64,000 nt of DNA, from the NCBI RefSeq assembly GCF_020740795.1, contig NC_067287.1, positions 12,291,501 to 12,355,500 on the forward strand. The letters are read 5' to 3'. A model generated the notes under the pieces. The model was not told the origin of the DNA. It did not search any database and saw nothing but the letters and a program-made list of their open reading frames with translations. The position numbers and the translations under genes are program-made. This document shows, piece by piece, positions 51,801 through 63,380 of the stretch (positions within the stretch are counted from its first letter, which is position 1; every line of letters begins with the position of its first letter). Source of the stretch: Apus apus. Taxonomy: Eukaryota > Chordata > Aves > Apodiformes > Apodidae.

Positions 51801-52893
51801 TGTCCCGAGGTGCGTCCGGTGGTGCCAGCTCTGCTGCTCAGCACTGGAGCAGGAGAAAGTCAGGGTGCTGGGGACAGTCACCTCTACACCACCTACATCT
51901 GTGCTTCAGACCAACACAAAATGGTCTCCTTGCTGGCACCCTTCTGTTGGTCTGTGCTACGTTGTAATACCAGCCTGTTTTGACAAAAAGGATGTTGGAC
52001 TGTTACAGTCTAGTACTGTCTGTCTCCATTTACGTGCTGTGCTGTCCCTCCTCCCTTGGGCTCTCCTGGGGTGGTGGTCCAGTATTTTGCAAACTAATGC
52101 AAGTTAAAAGTAGCAGTAGGATCAAAAGAAAGCTCAGGTCATCAGGACTGAGGTTTGGACACAGTCTGAAAACTCTGTCAGGCATTAACATTTCTGGTTT
52201 ATTTCATCACTGTTGTGAGTTTGGTTTTGTTTTGTTTATTTGTTTTTTAGTGTTATTGGATTTACTTGTGATAATTAGGACAGGGCTGGTTGTGAGGAAG
52301 ACAGGATAGCTCATATGTTCAGTCAACTGGGTTCTGAGAACTTACTGTGATAATAAAGCTGGGATGCTTCAGCTCAGTTGTGGGCTGGAATGTGGCATTT
52401 CTGTATGCCAGTCTCAAGTTTGTGGGGTTTTTTTCCTGATTCTTTTCCTCTTGGCTTTCTCCGTGCTTTGAGTCAGGAAACAGAAAGTTTAGAAAGCAAA
52501 TGTGCAGGATGACATGTTAGAAACTGTGAATTAGTTTACATTTGCCTTTCACATACTCTTCTTTGAAGATGAGACTTTTGTCTCACAAAATACTGTCTAC
52601 AAAAATAGCTAGTTATAAACAGAAAACCATTTTCCCTAACATGGAAGTTCTGAAGGAGAGCTGGACTGAGCTGCCTTCTGGTACCAGAGGGGCAGTGGCC
52701 ACTTTCTCTGGCAGGTGCTTTGCAATGAATCATGTTTTTCTGATCTCTTCAGGATCCTACTCCAGTCTGTACTCCAACAGTGCTCGAACGCCGGAAAGCT
52801 GCCCAGTTGGATGATGATGCAGAGGACAAAGAAATAACTCTCAGACTGCCCCCTGCAAGTGTTAAGAAAGCTGTGGAGAGACCAAAGAAGTAG
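48723..52893 (+). CDS. NIFK: NIFK, nucleolar RRM protein binding the Ki-67 FHA domain, six coding exons, 264 residues
   Basis: NIFK works in pre-rRNA maturation for the large ribosomal subunit and in mitosis binds the FHA domain of Ki-67 on the chromosome periphery. Coding exons are 48723-48848, 48932-49057, 49727-49835, 50529-50740, 51467-51547 and 52753-52893, all with GT-AG introns and consistent phases. An Ala-rich N-terminus leads to one RRM (about residues 48-125) with RNP2 LYVGHL at 50-55 and RNP1 KGYGFIEF at 89-96. A basic helical region follows ([20 protein letters not shown]). The Ki-67-binding motif lies near 217-240 with S217, T221 and T225 at the spacing of human S230, T234 and T238. 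The product is 264 residues against 293 in human because the linker and C-terminus are shorter. A poly(A) signal lies at 53413-53418. Confidence 0.97.
48932..49057 (+). CDS. NIFK: NIFK coding exon 2: first half of RRM
   Basis: The acceptor GTCCTGGCAG and the donor AAGAAG|GTGAGG bound 42 codons. They encode [20 protein letters not shown] (beta-1 with RNP2, helix 1) and [16 protein letters not shown]. Phase 0 both ends. Confidence 0.96.
49262..49315 (+). mobile_element. Possible CR1 tail fragment in NIFK intron 2
   Basis: A short stretch ends in GTTCTGTGATTCTGTGAC, which resembles the octamer tail of a plus-oriented CR1. The preceding 30 bases match only loosely, so this is either a very short, eroded insertion or chance similarity. 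Confidence 0.4.
49727..49835 (+). CDS. NIFK: NIFK coding exon 3: second half of RRM
   Basis: The acceptor TCGTTGCTTGCAG and the donor GAAGT|GTAAGT bound 109 bases. They encode [20 protein letters not shown] with RNP1, then [16 protein letters not shown]. Phase 0 to 1. Confidence 0.96.
50529..50740 (+). CDS. NIFK: NIFK coding exon 4: basic helical region
   Basis: The acceptor TTTGTGATCCAG completes Cys121. The exon encodes [20 protein letters not shown], then the Arg/Lys-rich segment through GLDYDFPGF, ending at the donor GGATTT|GTAAGT. 212 bases, phase 1 to 0. The basic region probably supports rRNA binding and nucleolar targeting. Confidence 0.96.
51467..51547 (+). CDS. NIFK: NIFK coding exon 5: short basic linker
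   Basis: The acceptor GCTTCCTAG and the donor AGCCAG|GTAAGA bound 27 codons reading [19 protein letters not shown] and PDISLSSQ. The linker is shorter than the human one. It ends with S217-Q218, so the intron splits the Ki-67-binding motif. Confidence 0.88.
52753..52893 (+). CDS. NIFK: NIFK coding exon 6: Ki-67-binding motif and stop
   Basis: The acceptor TGATCTCTTCAG precedes [20 protein letters not shown] and the acidic DDAEDKEI. The C-terminus ends VERPKK with TAG at 52891-52893. T221 and T225, each followed by Pro, correspond to the human T234 and T238 phosphosites that dock to the Ki-67 FHA domain. Confidence 0.95.
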   Translation, partial: DPTPVCTPTVLERRKAAQLDDDAEDKEITLRLPPASVKKAVERPKK

Positions 52894-53412
52894 CCAAGAA
52901 AAAGACAACCCTGGAAGAAACAGAAATAGACTTAAAATCATGGTGGCTATTAGCCATGTTTTTTCTGAACTCAAAACCTGGTGAAGTGGAGCTTCTAGTG
53001 GTTCTGCTGCCCTGGCTCTGTTCATCTTGGCTAGACTGTTTCAGTCTTATCTAGCCAAGGAATCTGTTCACAAATCCTGCCCCTCCTGTTTAGCCATGTG
53101 GGGACCTACAGTTTTCTTTACCTTTGAAGATATTCTTGACTTTGTCCTCACAAGTGCCTGTGCTGTGACACACCTATAGTTGTGCCAGAACCTTCAATTA
53201 ATTCTGTGTCTTGTCTCTGGCGCTCACTGTTCGGAAAGAAGATGTGAGGTTGACAGTTCAGAACTTGCTGATGTGGGCAGTATCTTACCTTTATAATTAA
53301 TGGTGGGCTATAAAAAAACCCAAACATTTTTTCAACTGAGCAGACTCTTGTTAGTGGTCCTTCTGTTTAACTGAACGTCTGTATTGCATACGAGTTCTGA
53401 CACATTTACACA

Positions 53413-53418
53413 AATAAA
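53413..53418 (+). promoter_or_regulatory. NIFK: NIFK polyadenylation signal (AATAAA)
   Basis: The hexamer lies about 520 bases after the NIFK stop codon, with a GT-containing stretch (CCAGTTTGTGATCAG) downstream. A second hexamer at 53788-53793 could give a longer transcript. Confidence 0.65.
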
Positions 53419-53799
53419 CCCATACCTTGAATTTCATCTCCAGTTTGTGATCAGTCAAGATGTACTGTCCAGGACAGAGGCAGATTACCATTCTGCCTGA
53501 GCAAGCCAGTGTCTTTTCATCTGCAAAGTGTGGCTGCCTTTAGATGGACTTCTTGGTGAACTGTGGAAAGGAGCAAATGGAAGCAGCTCCCTTAGGTACA
53601 GCTGTTCTCAGAGTGAGCAATGCTTTTGGAGAAGATGCACCAGTAATCAGAACAGTTTGGGTTGTATTAGGAGTTCTGTTGTCCTTTGGGCCCTGCAGCA
53701 CCTTGTCCCTGTGTTTTAGTTTTCACTGCTTGTGTGAAACAACTATATCCTCTGCTTCAGGGTGTGATAAGAACTTTACAATAGTGTAATAAACCTCTG

Positions 53800-56700
53800 G
53801 AGTGGGTGAACCAGGGATGGGAAGGCAGCATTTTGTCACCAGTAGAACAGGTTCAGAGAATTGAGTGTAACTTTTTGTTTTACATCAAGATCTATTCATG
53901 TTCCAGCATAACCTGTCATAGCTGACTGCAGTTACCCGGTCCTGTTTGAAAATGCAATTTGACTGTACAACTAGAATCTGGATTTTATTACAAATCAGAC
54001 CTGTAGAAATTCCAGTTTGGGTTTTGTAGCACGTACTTAGTCTTGATCATTTATTGTCTTAAGATGAAACTCTCTGCTGCTGCAGTGTTGGCTGTAGGTC
54101 AGACTTGGCAGAAGATTTCAGGGAAAGCCCAGGTGATAAAAAACAGCTGCTCAGGTAGGTGACTGGCACTAACTCCTTGGTTATTTTAAGACTTGGCAGA
54201 GGAGAAGAAATCTGAACCATTGGCCTGGCTAATTCTCTTCTGTCTGGCCTAATCACTTTAATAACCATGTGATCATAGTGACATTCACTCAGTGACTTGG
54301 ATCATTCTCTGTGGCTCTGAACGACAGTTGGGTGAGTGTGTCTGTATATCAAACACTTGTCATCTCCAGCATGGTAGGGAAATCTGTTGACCAGCCTGAT
54401 GGTCACCAACAGTCCTTGCCTTTCAGTTGCAGTCCTGCTGTGTACATCTGCAGGCTTTCTTCTTTGTGCATTGTTTGATGTGAAGCAGGCAGTGTTTACA
54501 CCTCAACCCCCTGGAAAATACACCCTTAGTTCAGGTTGAGATAGACACGGTCAGAGTGGTCGGCAGAAATTGCTTATCTGTTAGTAACTGGCATGGGGCT
54601 CTGAAAAACCTTTTCTATCTTGACTTCATACAGCAGAGAGCGGCAGAAGAGAAGCAAAATGCGTCTTCCAAGAATGGACAATTTTATTTTAATATCCATA
54701 TTCCTAACTTTGTTTTGTGCAAAGAGAGATGGCTGTTGGGTCCTAGAAATGTGGCTGCAGTTTCTCCTGTCTGGAGCTGGATCTCTGGATCTGACAGCGG
54801 GGGGCAGCACACTCTTCTTGTGTGGACCGACGCTGCCCTCTCACAAAGACAGCACGGGGTTTCCAGGGATTTGTAAGTAAGATTTCTCCCGGATTTGTAA
54901 AGGAGCCTGTCTAGTCCAGGCAGTTTGGAGTGCCTGGCTGCACTGGTGTGACTCACACATCTCTATCACGATTTGAGAATATGAGAGAAACTTAGAATAG
55001 ATCTTAATCAAATATGCCCATTTCTTCGGTGCTGCCAAAAACACTCTGACCAAAGCTGTTGAGACAAACTAAGTTTTCTAAAGAGCAGCTTTATCTGGAG
55101 GAGCCTATCCTGTTAACTGAAGCCTGTGCAGGTTTATTCCTGTGTTTCCCATTCCAGCCCCTTGGCCTGCATTTTTAACCAGGTGTTGTTTTTCTGTTAC
55201 TGGGCTCCTGTCAGTGCCTGGTGCACTGCCCCTGCCTGGAAGCCTGTGTCTGCTTGATGCTTTCTTCTATGTTTGACTCTTCCATGCTGCTTGCCATGCC
55301 GGGGCTATCCCTGTGAACTGCTTGAGCTTCCAGGGACTTCACACTTCTGCGGTTCCCTTGAAGAGGTTTGTGCCTTTAGACTTGTACCCTGGTTGCTGCT
55401 CACTCTCCATGTTCACATGTCAGTGCCAGCTTTGATGGGAAGACGTTCAAGAAAGCTGTGCTTACAATGAAGTTTGCTTCCTGCGGTTATTTTCCTTTCC
55501 CTTCCTTTTGTTTATTTGTCTTCCTTCAATTGAGATCAGCTTAGATGGCAAATCTGAAAAGCAAGGAAACAAAATTCTGTGCTGTTTGAGTCGAGCACAA
55601 CAATACCCAGGCTGCTGCAAGGAACTCTCAGCAGAAGGGTAGCTTTTCTTGGTGATAGTGTCTGTTTTTAGGCTGCCTGTGTTATTAATATCCTGCTGTC
55701 CCAGGAGATGTACATAAGCAGAAATTCAGACACCTGATACTTGCCAAACATAGTTTCCATAGCAAATGGAGAGACGTGCTGTGTCATGAGTTATGCCTCA
55801 GCCCTTGCACAGATTTTTATTTCTCAGCTCTCCAGTCCTTCATTCATCTTGGACAAACATAAACCTCCTGGCCACTGATTTTAGGGCAGGCTGGGAGGTT
55901 TTTTTCCTGGGGTGCTAGGAGTGTCGCACTTTGGTTTCAAGGCATAACTTGCAAGCTCTCTGCCTTTCTGTAATGGATGTCTTTGTGGAGCTGGCTTACT
56001 GAACACCTACATATGTAATACCATTTTCAAGCTGTCAGAAACACTGAAGAGCTAGCAAAGCCTGCTAATTTACACTTGTTTATTCTGATTTCTCTGTTTT
56101 GCAGTAAGGGGAGCTGAGCTTAGGAGTGCACAGCATGCCCCAGCACATGAGGCACTGGAAGTAAAAGAAGAGATGGAATGGGGAAGGAGGTGGGGAAGAG
56201 AAAGGCAGAATCAGCTGCCAAAAGAGAGGGGAGAAAGGAATTATGAAGCCAGTGCTCACCTCTACAGACAAAGGCCTTGATGAATTCGGCAGTGTTAGAC
56301 TGCTTGAAATTAAAGATGGTTTGAGTTTTTCTTTGTTTCACCTGTTGGATGTGCTGTGGGATGCCCAGGCTGTGCAGTGTGTCAGGAGTGTGCTGCAAAC
56401 CCTGGTCCAAGTGTTAGTGCTTACTCATGAGCTCTGAGTGGAGGAGAAGAGCAGGCTGGGCAAGTGACACTTGCTCTTACCAATAACAAGCCTGTTTGCT
56501 TACATACCTGGCTTTTAGAATGGCTGCAGCCCCAGGGAACAAGACTAAAACCTGTCTGCAAACAGCTCATGGTGCAGGAGAGGGTTTATGCGTGGCTCTG
56601 AGGGGTGACATTCTCTCCAAGTACAGCACCAGCAAGGCAGAGGGTAGCTCTAGCAAATTCTTCTCCCAGCTTTCCCTTCAGAGTGCTGAAGTGTTTGGTT

Positions 56701-59700
56701 CTCACTTTGCCAGTGCAGCACAACAGGCCAGAGTGGGGCTGTGTGGTGTGAGGTGCTTTGCAGATCCCTGTCCTAGGCAGTGTGGTGCAGGTGAAAGCCA
56801 GCAAGCAGCAACAGGAGTGTGGTAGATGTGATCACTATTAAGTGTTATTCAGGACCCACGAGTCCTCCTCGTGGACCAGACTATTGTCCAAGGTGTTGTT
56901 CAAACACATCCTGTTTTCCACAGTTCACAACCTAACTTATAAAACCTTGAAATGTCCAGCTCCAGGCAGCAATAATCTGCACCTCCTTGGCCAAGGATAC
57001 ATGGGAGATGGTGGGGAGGACTGTTCTGTGTGTCAGGCTGCTGCCTGGCACTGCTAATCCAGGTACATCCCTTCCTGCCCAAGGCCAGCAGCTGTCAGAG
57101 CAAGCTGAGGAAATGGTTAACTGCAAGAGTGAGAATTGCTAAGTGAAACATTTTCTCCCATGCAGGCTGCAGCAAGGCCTCTTATCAGTTCTCCCACCCA
57201 GCATTAATTAAGCATATGGCAGGGACACAGATGCTGGCTGCCCCGGGAGGCTTGGATTAGTTACACACCTGAGTGTCTGTAGTCAGTAACTATGTGAATC
57301 TCCCGTGCTGGGAAAGGGTAAGCTACAGAGAAGCTCCTACACAAGTCTTGACTTCAGTTAGGGAAAAAAATGCTGGTTTATAATTTTCCTCAAATGTGGT
57401 GTTGAAGAGAGCAGGGAGGATTGTGGGGACCAATGCAGGACATTGAGACAGCAAGATGGGTGTCTGCAGTGAGCCGTGGGCATCGTCATGGCTTCCGTGG
57501 CCGCACATTCAACCCTGCACTTGACCCATCATGTGGAGTCTAGGGCCTGACCTGGATTTGAAACTTGTTTGAGACAACCGGGAGGAGAAAACCAAATACA
57601 ACTGGTTTTTAGGATAGCGATTCTGGAAAGTCCTGGGTTTTTTTCAATGCATTTTCCAGTGCTGACTGAGTGGAGGGCTTGGTGAGCAGGTACAGACGTG
57701 GGACCAGGGCTGCTTGCTCCACAGCGTGGCATTGCTGCCAGTTCCCCACAACTGCTTGCACAAACCCCCAGCTTGTGTGTTGGTTTCTTTAAAAAGAGCA
57801 GGGAAATAGGGTTACTTTACCCAAGTGCTTTTGCAAGGCTGAAAGTGTTTCACCACGTTGAGTGTGAAGGCAGCACCTCCCCTTGCTGAGGGCACTCAGA
57901 GTTACTGCTTCTCCGCAGTTCACCCTGCAGAAGGCTGGGGTGCAGTGGGGAGCAGGCTGGGGTCTTGGCCAGGTGTGCAGCAGCAGCACAGCTGCTTTGT
58001 TGTCTGCAGGGTTTTTATTTCTGTTGATGAGAGGTCTGGAAGGGACCTGGTATGGCAGCCTGCTGGGTTGCATTTGCTGTTCTGCCTGTTAAAAGGGCTC
58101 GGCTCATCTGCCCAGAAGCGATGGGCAGAGGAGATGTAAGACAAATCTATAAGGCTTTTTCCTCAGCTATTCCACACAAAGGCATGATGTTTGTGGTTTA
58201 TGAGCTGAATAATCCTTGAAGTGCATTCTGTTGAATTGTATCCTGTAAACCAAACCATCCAGGTTTGGAGCTGCTGGAGCTTTGTGACCAGGCTGGCAGG
58301 AGCTATGTGAGAGCAAAGCTCCAGTGTCAGAGGCACCATGGATTCTCCTAAGGCAAACCTGTCCTTTGGTGTAATGTCAGTGGAACCACATCAGATGAAT
58401 CACAGCCTAAGTTTTTATCCTGAGAACTACTAGCTCAGCTTTTTTTCCCCATCAGCTCATAATTTTACAAGATGAAATCCTGCCGTGTTAATACACAGTA
58501 TAGACTCAATCAGTGGGGTTGTTAAGAACCATTTGGAGTCGGTGATTTGGGCAATCAGTTTTGAGTGGGCTGCCAGGATATGTTTGCTGTGTTCAATGTC
58601 AGCCCCACCACTGCATTTTGTACGAGCTTCCATTAATTTCAGTAGAAATCTGCATTTGGGGTGAAGGGTGACCTAATCTTTAAAAAGGATCTTAATCCAC
58701 TTAGCCTCTCTTGCAAAGCTCAGCGTTTTTTCCTTGTCAGGAGCAGACTGCATTCCTAACCTTGATGTGTCACTTTCCAGTTGACTAAATATTTGGGTGA
58801 GGATAAAAAGGAAATGTTTTTCAAAGATTAAAAGAATCCATGCTGCTAAGGTATGTGCATGTGTGATGTGCAAGCATAAAGAAAAAAGAGATGTGAGCAT
58901 AATTTTAAGTGTTTGGGTGGTGGAAAAAAGATTGAATAACACAGATAACTCTATAAAATAACAGCAGAGAATGAGCACAGGAAGAGATAAATCCATTTGA
59001 AATAGTGTAAATAGGGAATTATGAGGGAAGAGGACATGGAACCGAAATGTTATTTAATGTAAATTTAAGTGCAAGACAAAAATAGGACTCCTGTTAGTTT
59101 GACCTGTAAATTTCTTTTCCAAGAGGCCTGGGGGCAGCCAGGAAAAATATCATCTCTGATGCAAATACAAAACCTAATGCCTATGCCTGGTTTAGAGATC
59201 TTCTTCTAGACTACTGTATTCAATCTAGCTTGGGTCAGCAACAGTGGAGAGCTGCTGCCAGTGGCCTGTGTTTGGTTTTGGGGGGTCTCTGCTCAGACTC
59301 CAGTCACAAAACACAATTAACACTAATTGGTACCTTTCTTGATATTTTGTCCAGGGAGAATGAACTGTTCCCTGCCACCCTGGAGGCAGTCACTCCAGGT
59401 CAGAGCAAGAGGCCCATGGGGATGTCACATGGCTCACAGGACTTTCATGCCAACAGGAAATCTGGAATCAAATCCAATTGATGCTGCACGAGGACTACCT
59501 GCTTTGTATGTGATGTTTCTCTCTGGGTGGCCAAATTTCTGCAAGGAGTGAACACATGCAGACGTGCCCATGTGGACATGATGAGCCTTGAAGCCACTTG
59601 CTCACTTCCCTGTAATCAAAACCTTCTGCTCTCACATTTTCCTCTCTGTTGGGTGACCGAAGCCGTGCTTCATGTGCCTTCACGTGGGAGTTAAGTGGGT

Positions 59701-62700
59701 CAGCAGGCTGCTTTGTTTGTGGCAGCTCTCACGTGGAAAAAAGCCCGATGCAAAATGCTGAGGCTTGGCAGGAAAGTGCCAATTAAAGATAGCAGTGCAG
59801 GAGCATATTGTCTGAGCTGAAAGTGCCTGAATCTGGGGCTGTGACAACTGTCATGTGCAAAGGAAAGAACGAGGAATTATTAAATTTAATGTTGATCTGG
59901 CGTAGCTAGTGCTGTCCCTGATTCAAGTGTTTGAAAGTGTGGACAAGGAGTTTGTTCCCTGTTTCAGAGGCAAGTGAGGGGTAGAGGAGGTGAGTTGCAC
60001 AGGGATCCCATGCCAGAGTGGGATCAGCAGCACTCAGAATCTGGGAACTTGGACTTCACTTTGTGTTGGCCCATGGTATTTATCTTTGTGCCAGCAACAA
60101 TCCAGCCTCCTCCTTAGCACTGCACAAGTCTGCTCAGGTGATGTGTGCAGGAGATGTAACCGCCAGGAGATGCCAAAAGGAGAGATGCTGTGCTACACTG
60201 AGTCAGGTGAAATTGTTCTTTCCCTTTGCCATGCCAGTAGTCAGGCTGGGACAGCACATAGAGGAAATGTGGCTTTCTAAGTTTGGGTGCCAGCGTGCTG
60301 GACTCTAGGGAAGCAACCTAGGGACAGCCAGGCTTTGATGCTGCTACCTTGGCCGTCATGGGCAACTACAGCCCCATACTGTCCTTCACAAATGAATACA
60401 TTTCACCTTGAGGTGCTCGGCCATCAGATTCCTGAGCAGACCTTGTGCAAAAGGGCCCAGGAGAAAAGGGGAAGAGCAGGTCACTCAGCTGTAGTGAGTG
60501 TTTCTGCTGAAACAGAGCCTCTCTCCCTCCCAGTCCATCCCTCTGCTTCCCACTAGTTCAGTTTTATTGGTGTGTTTTTCTTTCAAAGGGCAGTGCTGGG
60601 CAGTGCTGGTAAATAAAAGCTAGAATATCCACATGTTCTGTTACTTTAAAAAAGGTTGCTGCCTTTACTTTGCCCTTCCTTCCAGCTTTCTGTGCCCTCA
60701 CTGCAGGTGACCATAAGCTGACCTCCTGTTTCATCTTGCGAATGGACCGTGCTGTGTTTTGCACAAGTATAGGCACACACCTCCTTCTTGTGATGAACCA
60801 GACCTTTCTCAGCAAGCAGGGAACAGTGCATTTTGCAGGTGGACTGATGAGAGAGATACCTGCTTCTTCACTGGGAACAGTATCCTCTCAGGAGATGGAT
60901 GTTCCTACCCTACTGCTGCCGCAGTCCTGCCTGTGCTGGAGTGCAAAATAAATGCAGATCTTTCAGAAATGAGAGCACAGTGAGAAGTACCTTTATTTAG
61001 GTACATTATTTGTAAGGGTAATGCCAAAAACCACTGGTACTGCAGTCCTTTTGAAGCACTCACCTGTGATGGTAGCAGCGCTGCCAGTTTCCTGGGGATG
61101 AATCCCCAAGGACTGGTTAGAAATAGAGTGGTTGTTACCTAACAGTAACTTTGGATAAGCTGAGGCATCTGCGCAGGTTTGATTCCATCCAGAAACTTGT
61201 ATTTGTCCTTGGAAAATCCTGACCTGCTGTCATGATGGGTTTCCATTGTGAACTGTTGCAGGTAATGGGCGTGCAGGTCTGTCACAGACGCTGACAAAAC
61301 GAATGTGGATTGATGTCCCTGTGCAAGCTGATGGACTGTGCCATGTAATCAAGAGGAGCCTCCTCTGAGCAGAGTTGAAGAATGCTAGGATGCTGTGAAA
61401 CTCTAAAATAAAGCTAAAACCACACACATCCACAAAAGGATGTGTCCAATTAGAGAATGCAGGATCAAATATGCATTATGGTGTGTGTTACAGTGCAATC
61501 CCATATGCAGTAGTGATTAATTTTAAGGAACCCAAGGGGCAAGAATCAGAACAGTGCCTCCACTGCCTGCTTTTAAAAAGTTTAAAGAAAACCTGTAGGT
61601 TACCAATGTATTTTAGACTTCCATTCCTCATGAATGGGAAGCTTACATGATCACAGAATGGTAGGGGTTGGAAGAGACCTCGATCAGTCTGTCTGCATCT
61701 GTCAGGCTAACCCCCTCCTTTTTTACATCTCAACCTTTCGGGAGGAGGAAAGAATTTCAAGTTTCATGAGAACTGGAGGAGAGAAATAATAATCTTTGCC
61801 AGCCTCAGGCAGGAGAGAGCTCGGGGTGGTGTGACTCCTTTGGCAGCAGCCTGCTGGTTGATCTGCAGGTGTTCACAGCCCTGGACTAGCCCACTGGTGC
61901 TGCCAGTGTCCCCTCAGAGGGGAGTGTCACCGGCCACATGCAGAAAGGCAGGGCTGCTGGGGGAGCGGGGGGACAAACAGCACAGGTTGGTAGGAAGCCA
62001 GGCATCTTTGTGCTGCTGCTGGAACCAGTTGTTCCACAAGCAGCAGCACTACTGTAAAAATACAGGCAGAAGCTGTTATAAAAGTCTCTGCGGGGAGCCA
62101 AGGAAATGGTAATGTAGTAACAGAAAAAACCCAAACACTAGAGCTGATTAAATGACAGATAAATTTATTTCTGTGCAGAGACTCTACCTGTTTTATAAGA
62201 AAAATGGGGAGAAAACACAAAGAAAGTGAGAACAATCTATCTGTTTCACAGCGAGGAAGCTTCTATGTTCTGTGCAGTCTTGCAGCAAAAGAGAAAATCA
62301 AAATTTTGTTTTCTCTGCAAGTTTTATCTAGGAGAGGGGAAAGAAAACATTAAAAAACCAAGCCAGCTGCATCTCTTACTATTTCTTTATGAAGCTTTAG
62401 ACTCCTGAACAGTGACCCTACCATCACTACCAGAACCTGTGAAGAAGGACAAACCCCCAACTATATCCAAAGGCAGTCTTGAGGGATTTCCAAGGTAAAT
62501 GCCTCTTTATTGTAACACTGAAGATGATGAATTCACAGCATAGGTGTGATACACGATTATTAATTTCTTACAAAAACTAAGTGAAATATTTCTTATCAAA
62601 ATTCAGCTTGGAACTATTTGTTCAATTTTTTTAATCTGATTTTCTTGCTCAAAATGGAATGTGGGGGTGTTTTAGGTAGCAGAGAGGGAACTAGTATCTA

Positions 62701-63380
62701 GACTCTGAGAAAACTTTGCCTATAGTTGTAACATACTCAGCTGAAGTGGAATGGTTGGTTCTTTGTTGCTGTACTGATGATCCTGCCCCACCATCAGCTC
62801 CTGTTAGGAGACTGCAAAGGGAGAGGAGGGCAGCGACTGGAATCCTGGTGGCAGAGCTGCCCAAGGAGGGAGGGAGAGCTGCCCCTCTCCTGAGAGCACA
62901 TGGATCCTGGCAGTGTGGGGACTGGAAAGCCACAGTAGCTGAAGCAGAGCTGCTGTGTCCCTACCGTACCCTACCTACACTGCATGTTGCTCTGGGACCT
63001 GACGGTGGGAAGGAACAAGTCGGCAAATTCGGTGTTATCTGGAGGGGGCTTCGCTGAAAAGCCATTCCTGTGCCAAACCTGTGAGCCACAAAGGGACCTG
63101 ATTTTGAGAAGCTATGGGTGAAACCCATTCATTCTACACATGGTTCTTCCACGTGAACTGTTTCGATGGCTCTGACTGCGTACGTGTTGGGAAGGGCAGT
63201 GTTGCACCACTGCACGGGGGTCAACCCGTGCCTGCAGAGCAGAGGGCGCGGGCGGCTGGAGGTGTTTGCGATGCAGGGAAGGTTCCCCAGCCCCCGCAGA
63301 GAGGCCGACACCAGCCACGGGGAGAAGGCCAAGGCGCCCGCCCCTGGACGGGGCGCTTCCAGGTTTCACCCCAGCTCCGA
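53800..63380. other. Intergenic DNA between NIFK and the right-hand CpG island
   Basis: I see no exon that can be supported. Open frames are short and without recognised motifs. A short CR1 tail lies near 61650. The distance and orientation fit the gap before CLASP1, whose transcription runs in the same direction as NIFK in human. Confidence 0.55.
61650..61722 (-). mobile_element. CR1 3' tail fragment
   Basis: ATCACAGAATGGTAGGGGTT followed by GGAAGAGACCTCGATC is the reverse complement of the CR1 3' end. Only about 70 bases remain, so the element is a solo tail. Confidence 0.85.
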
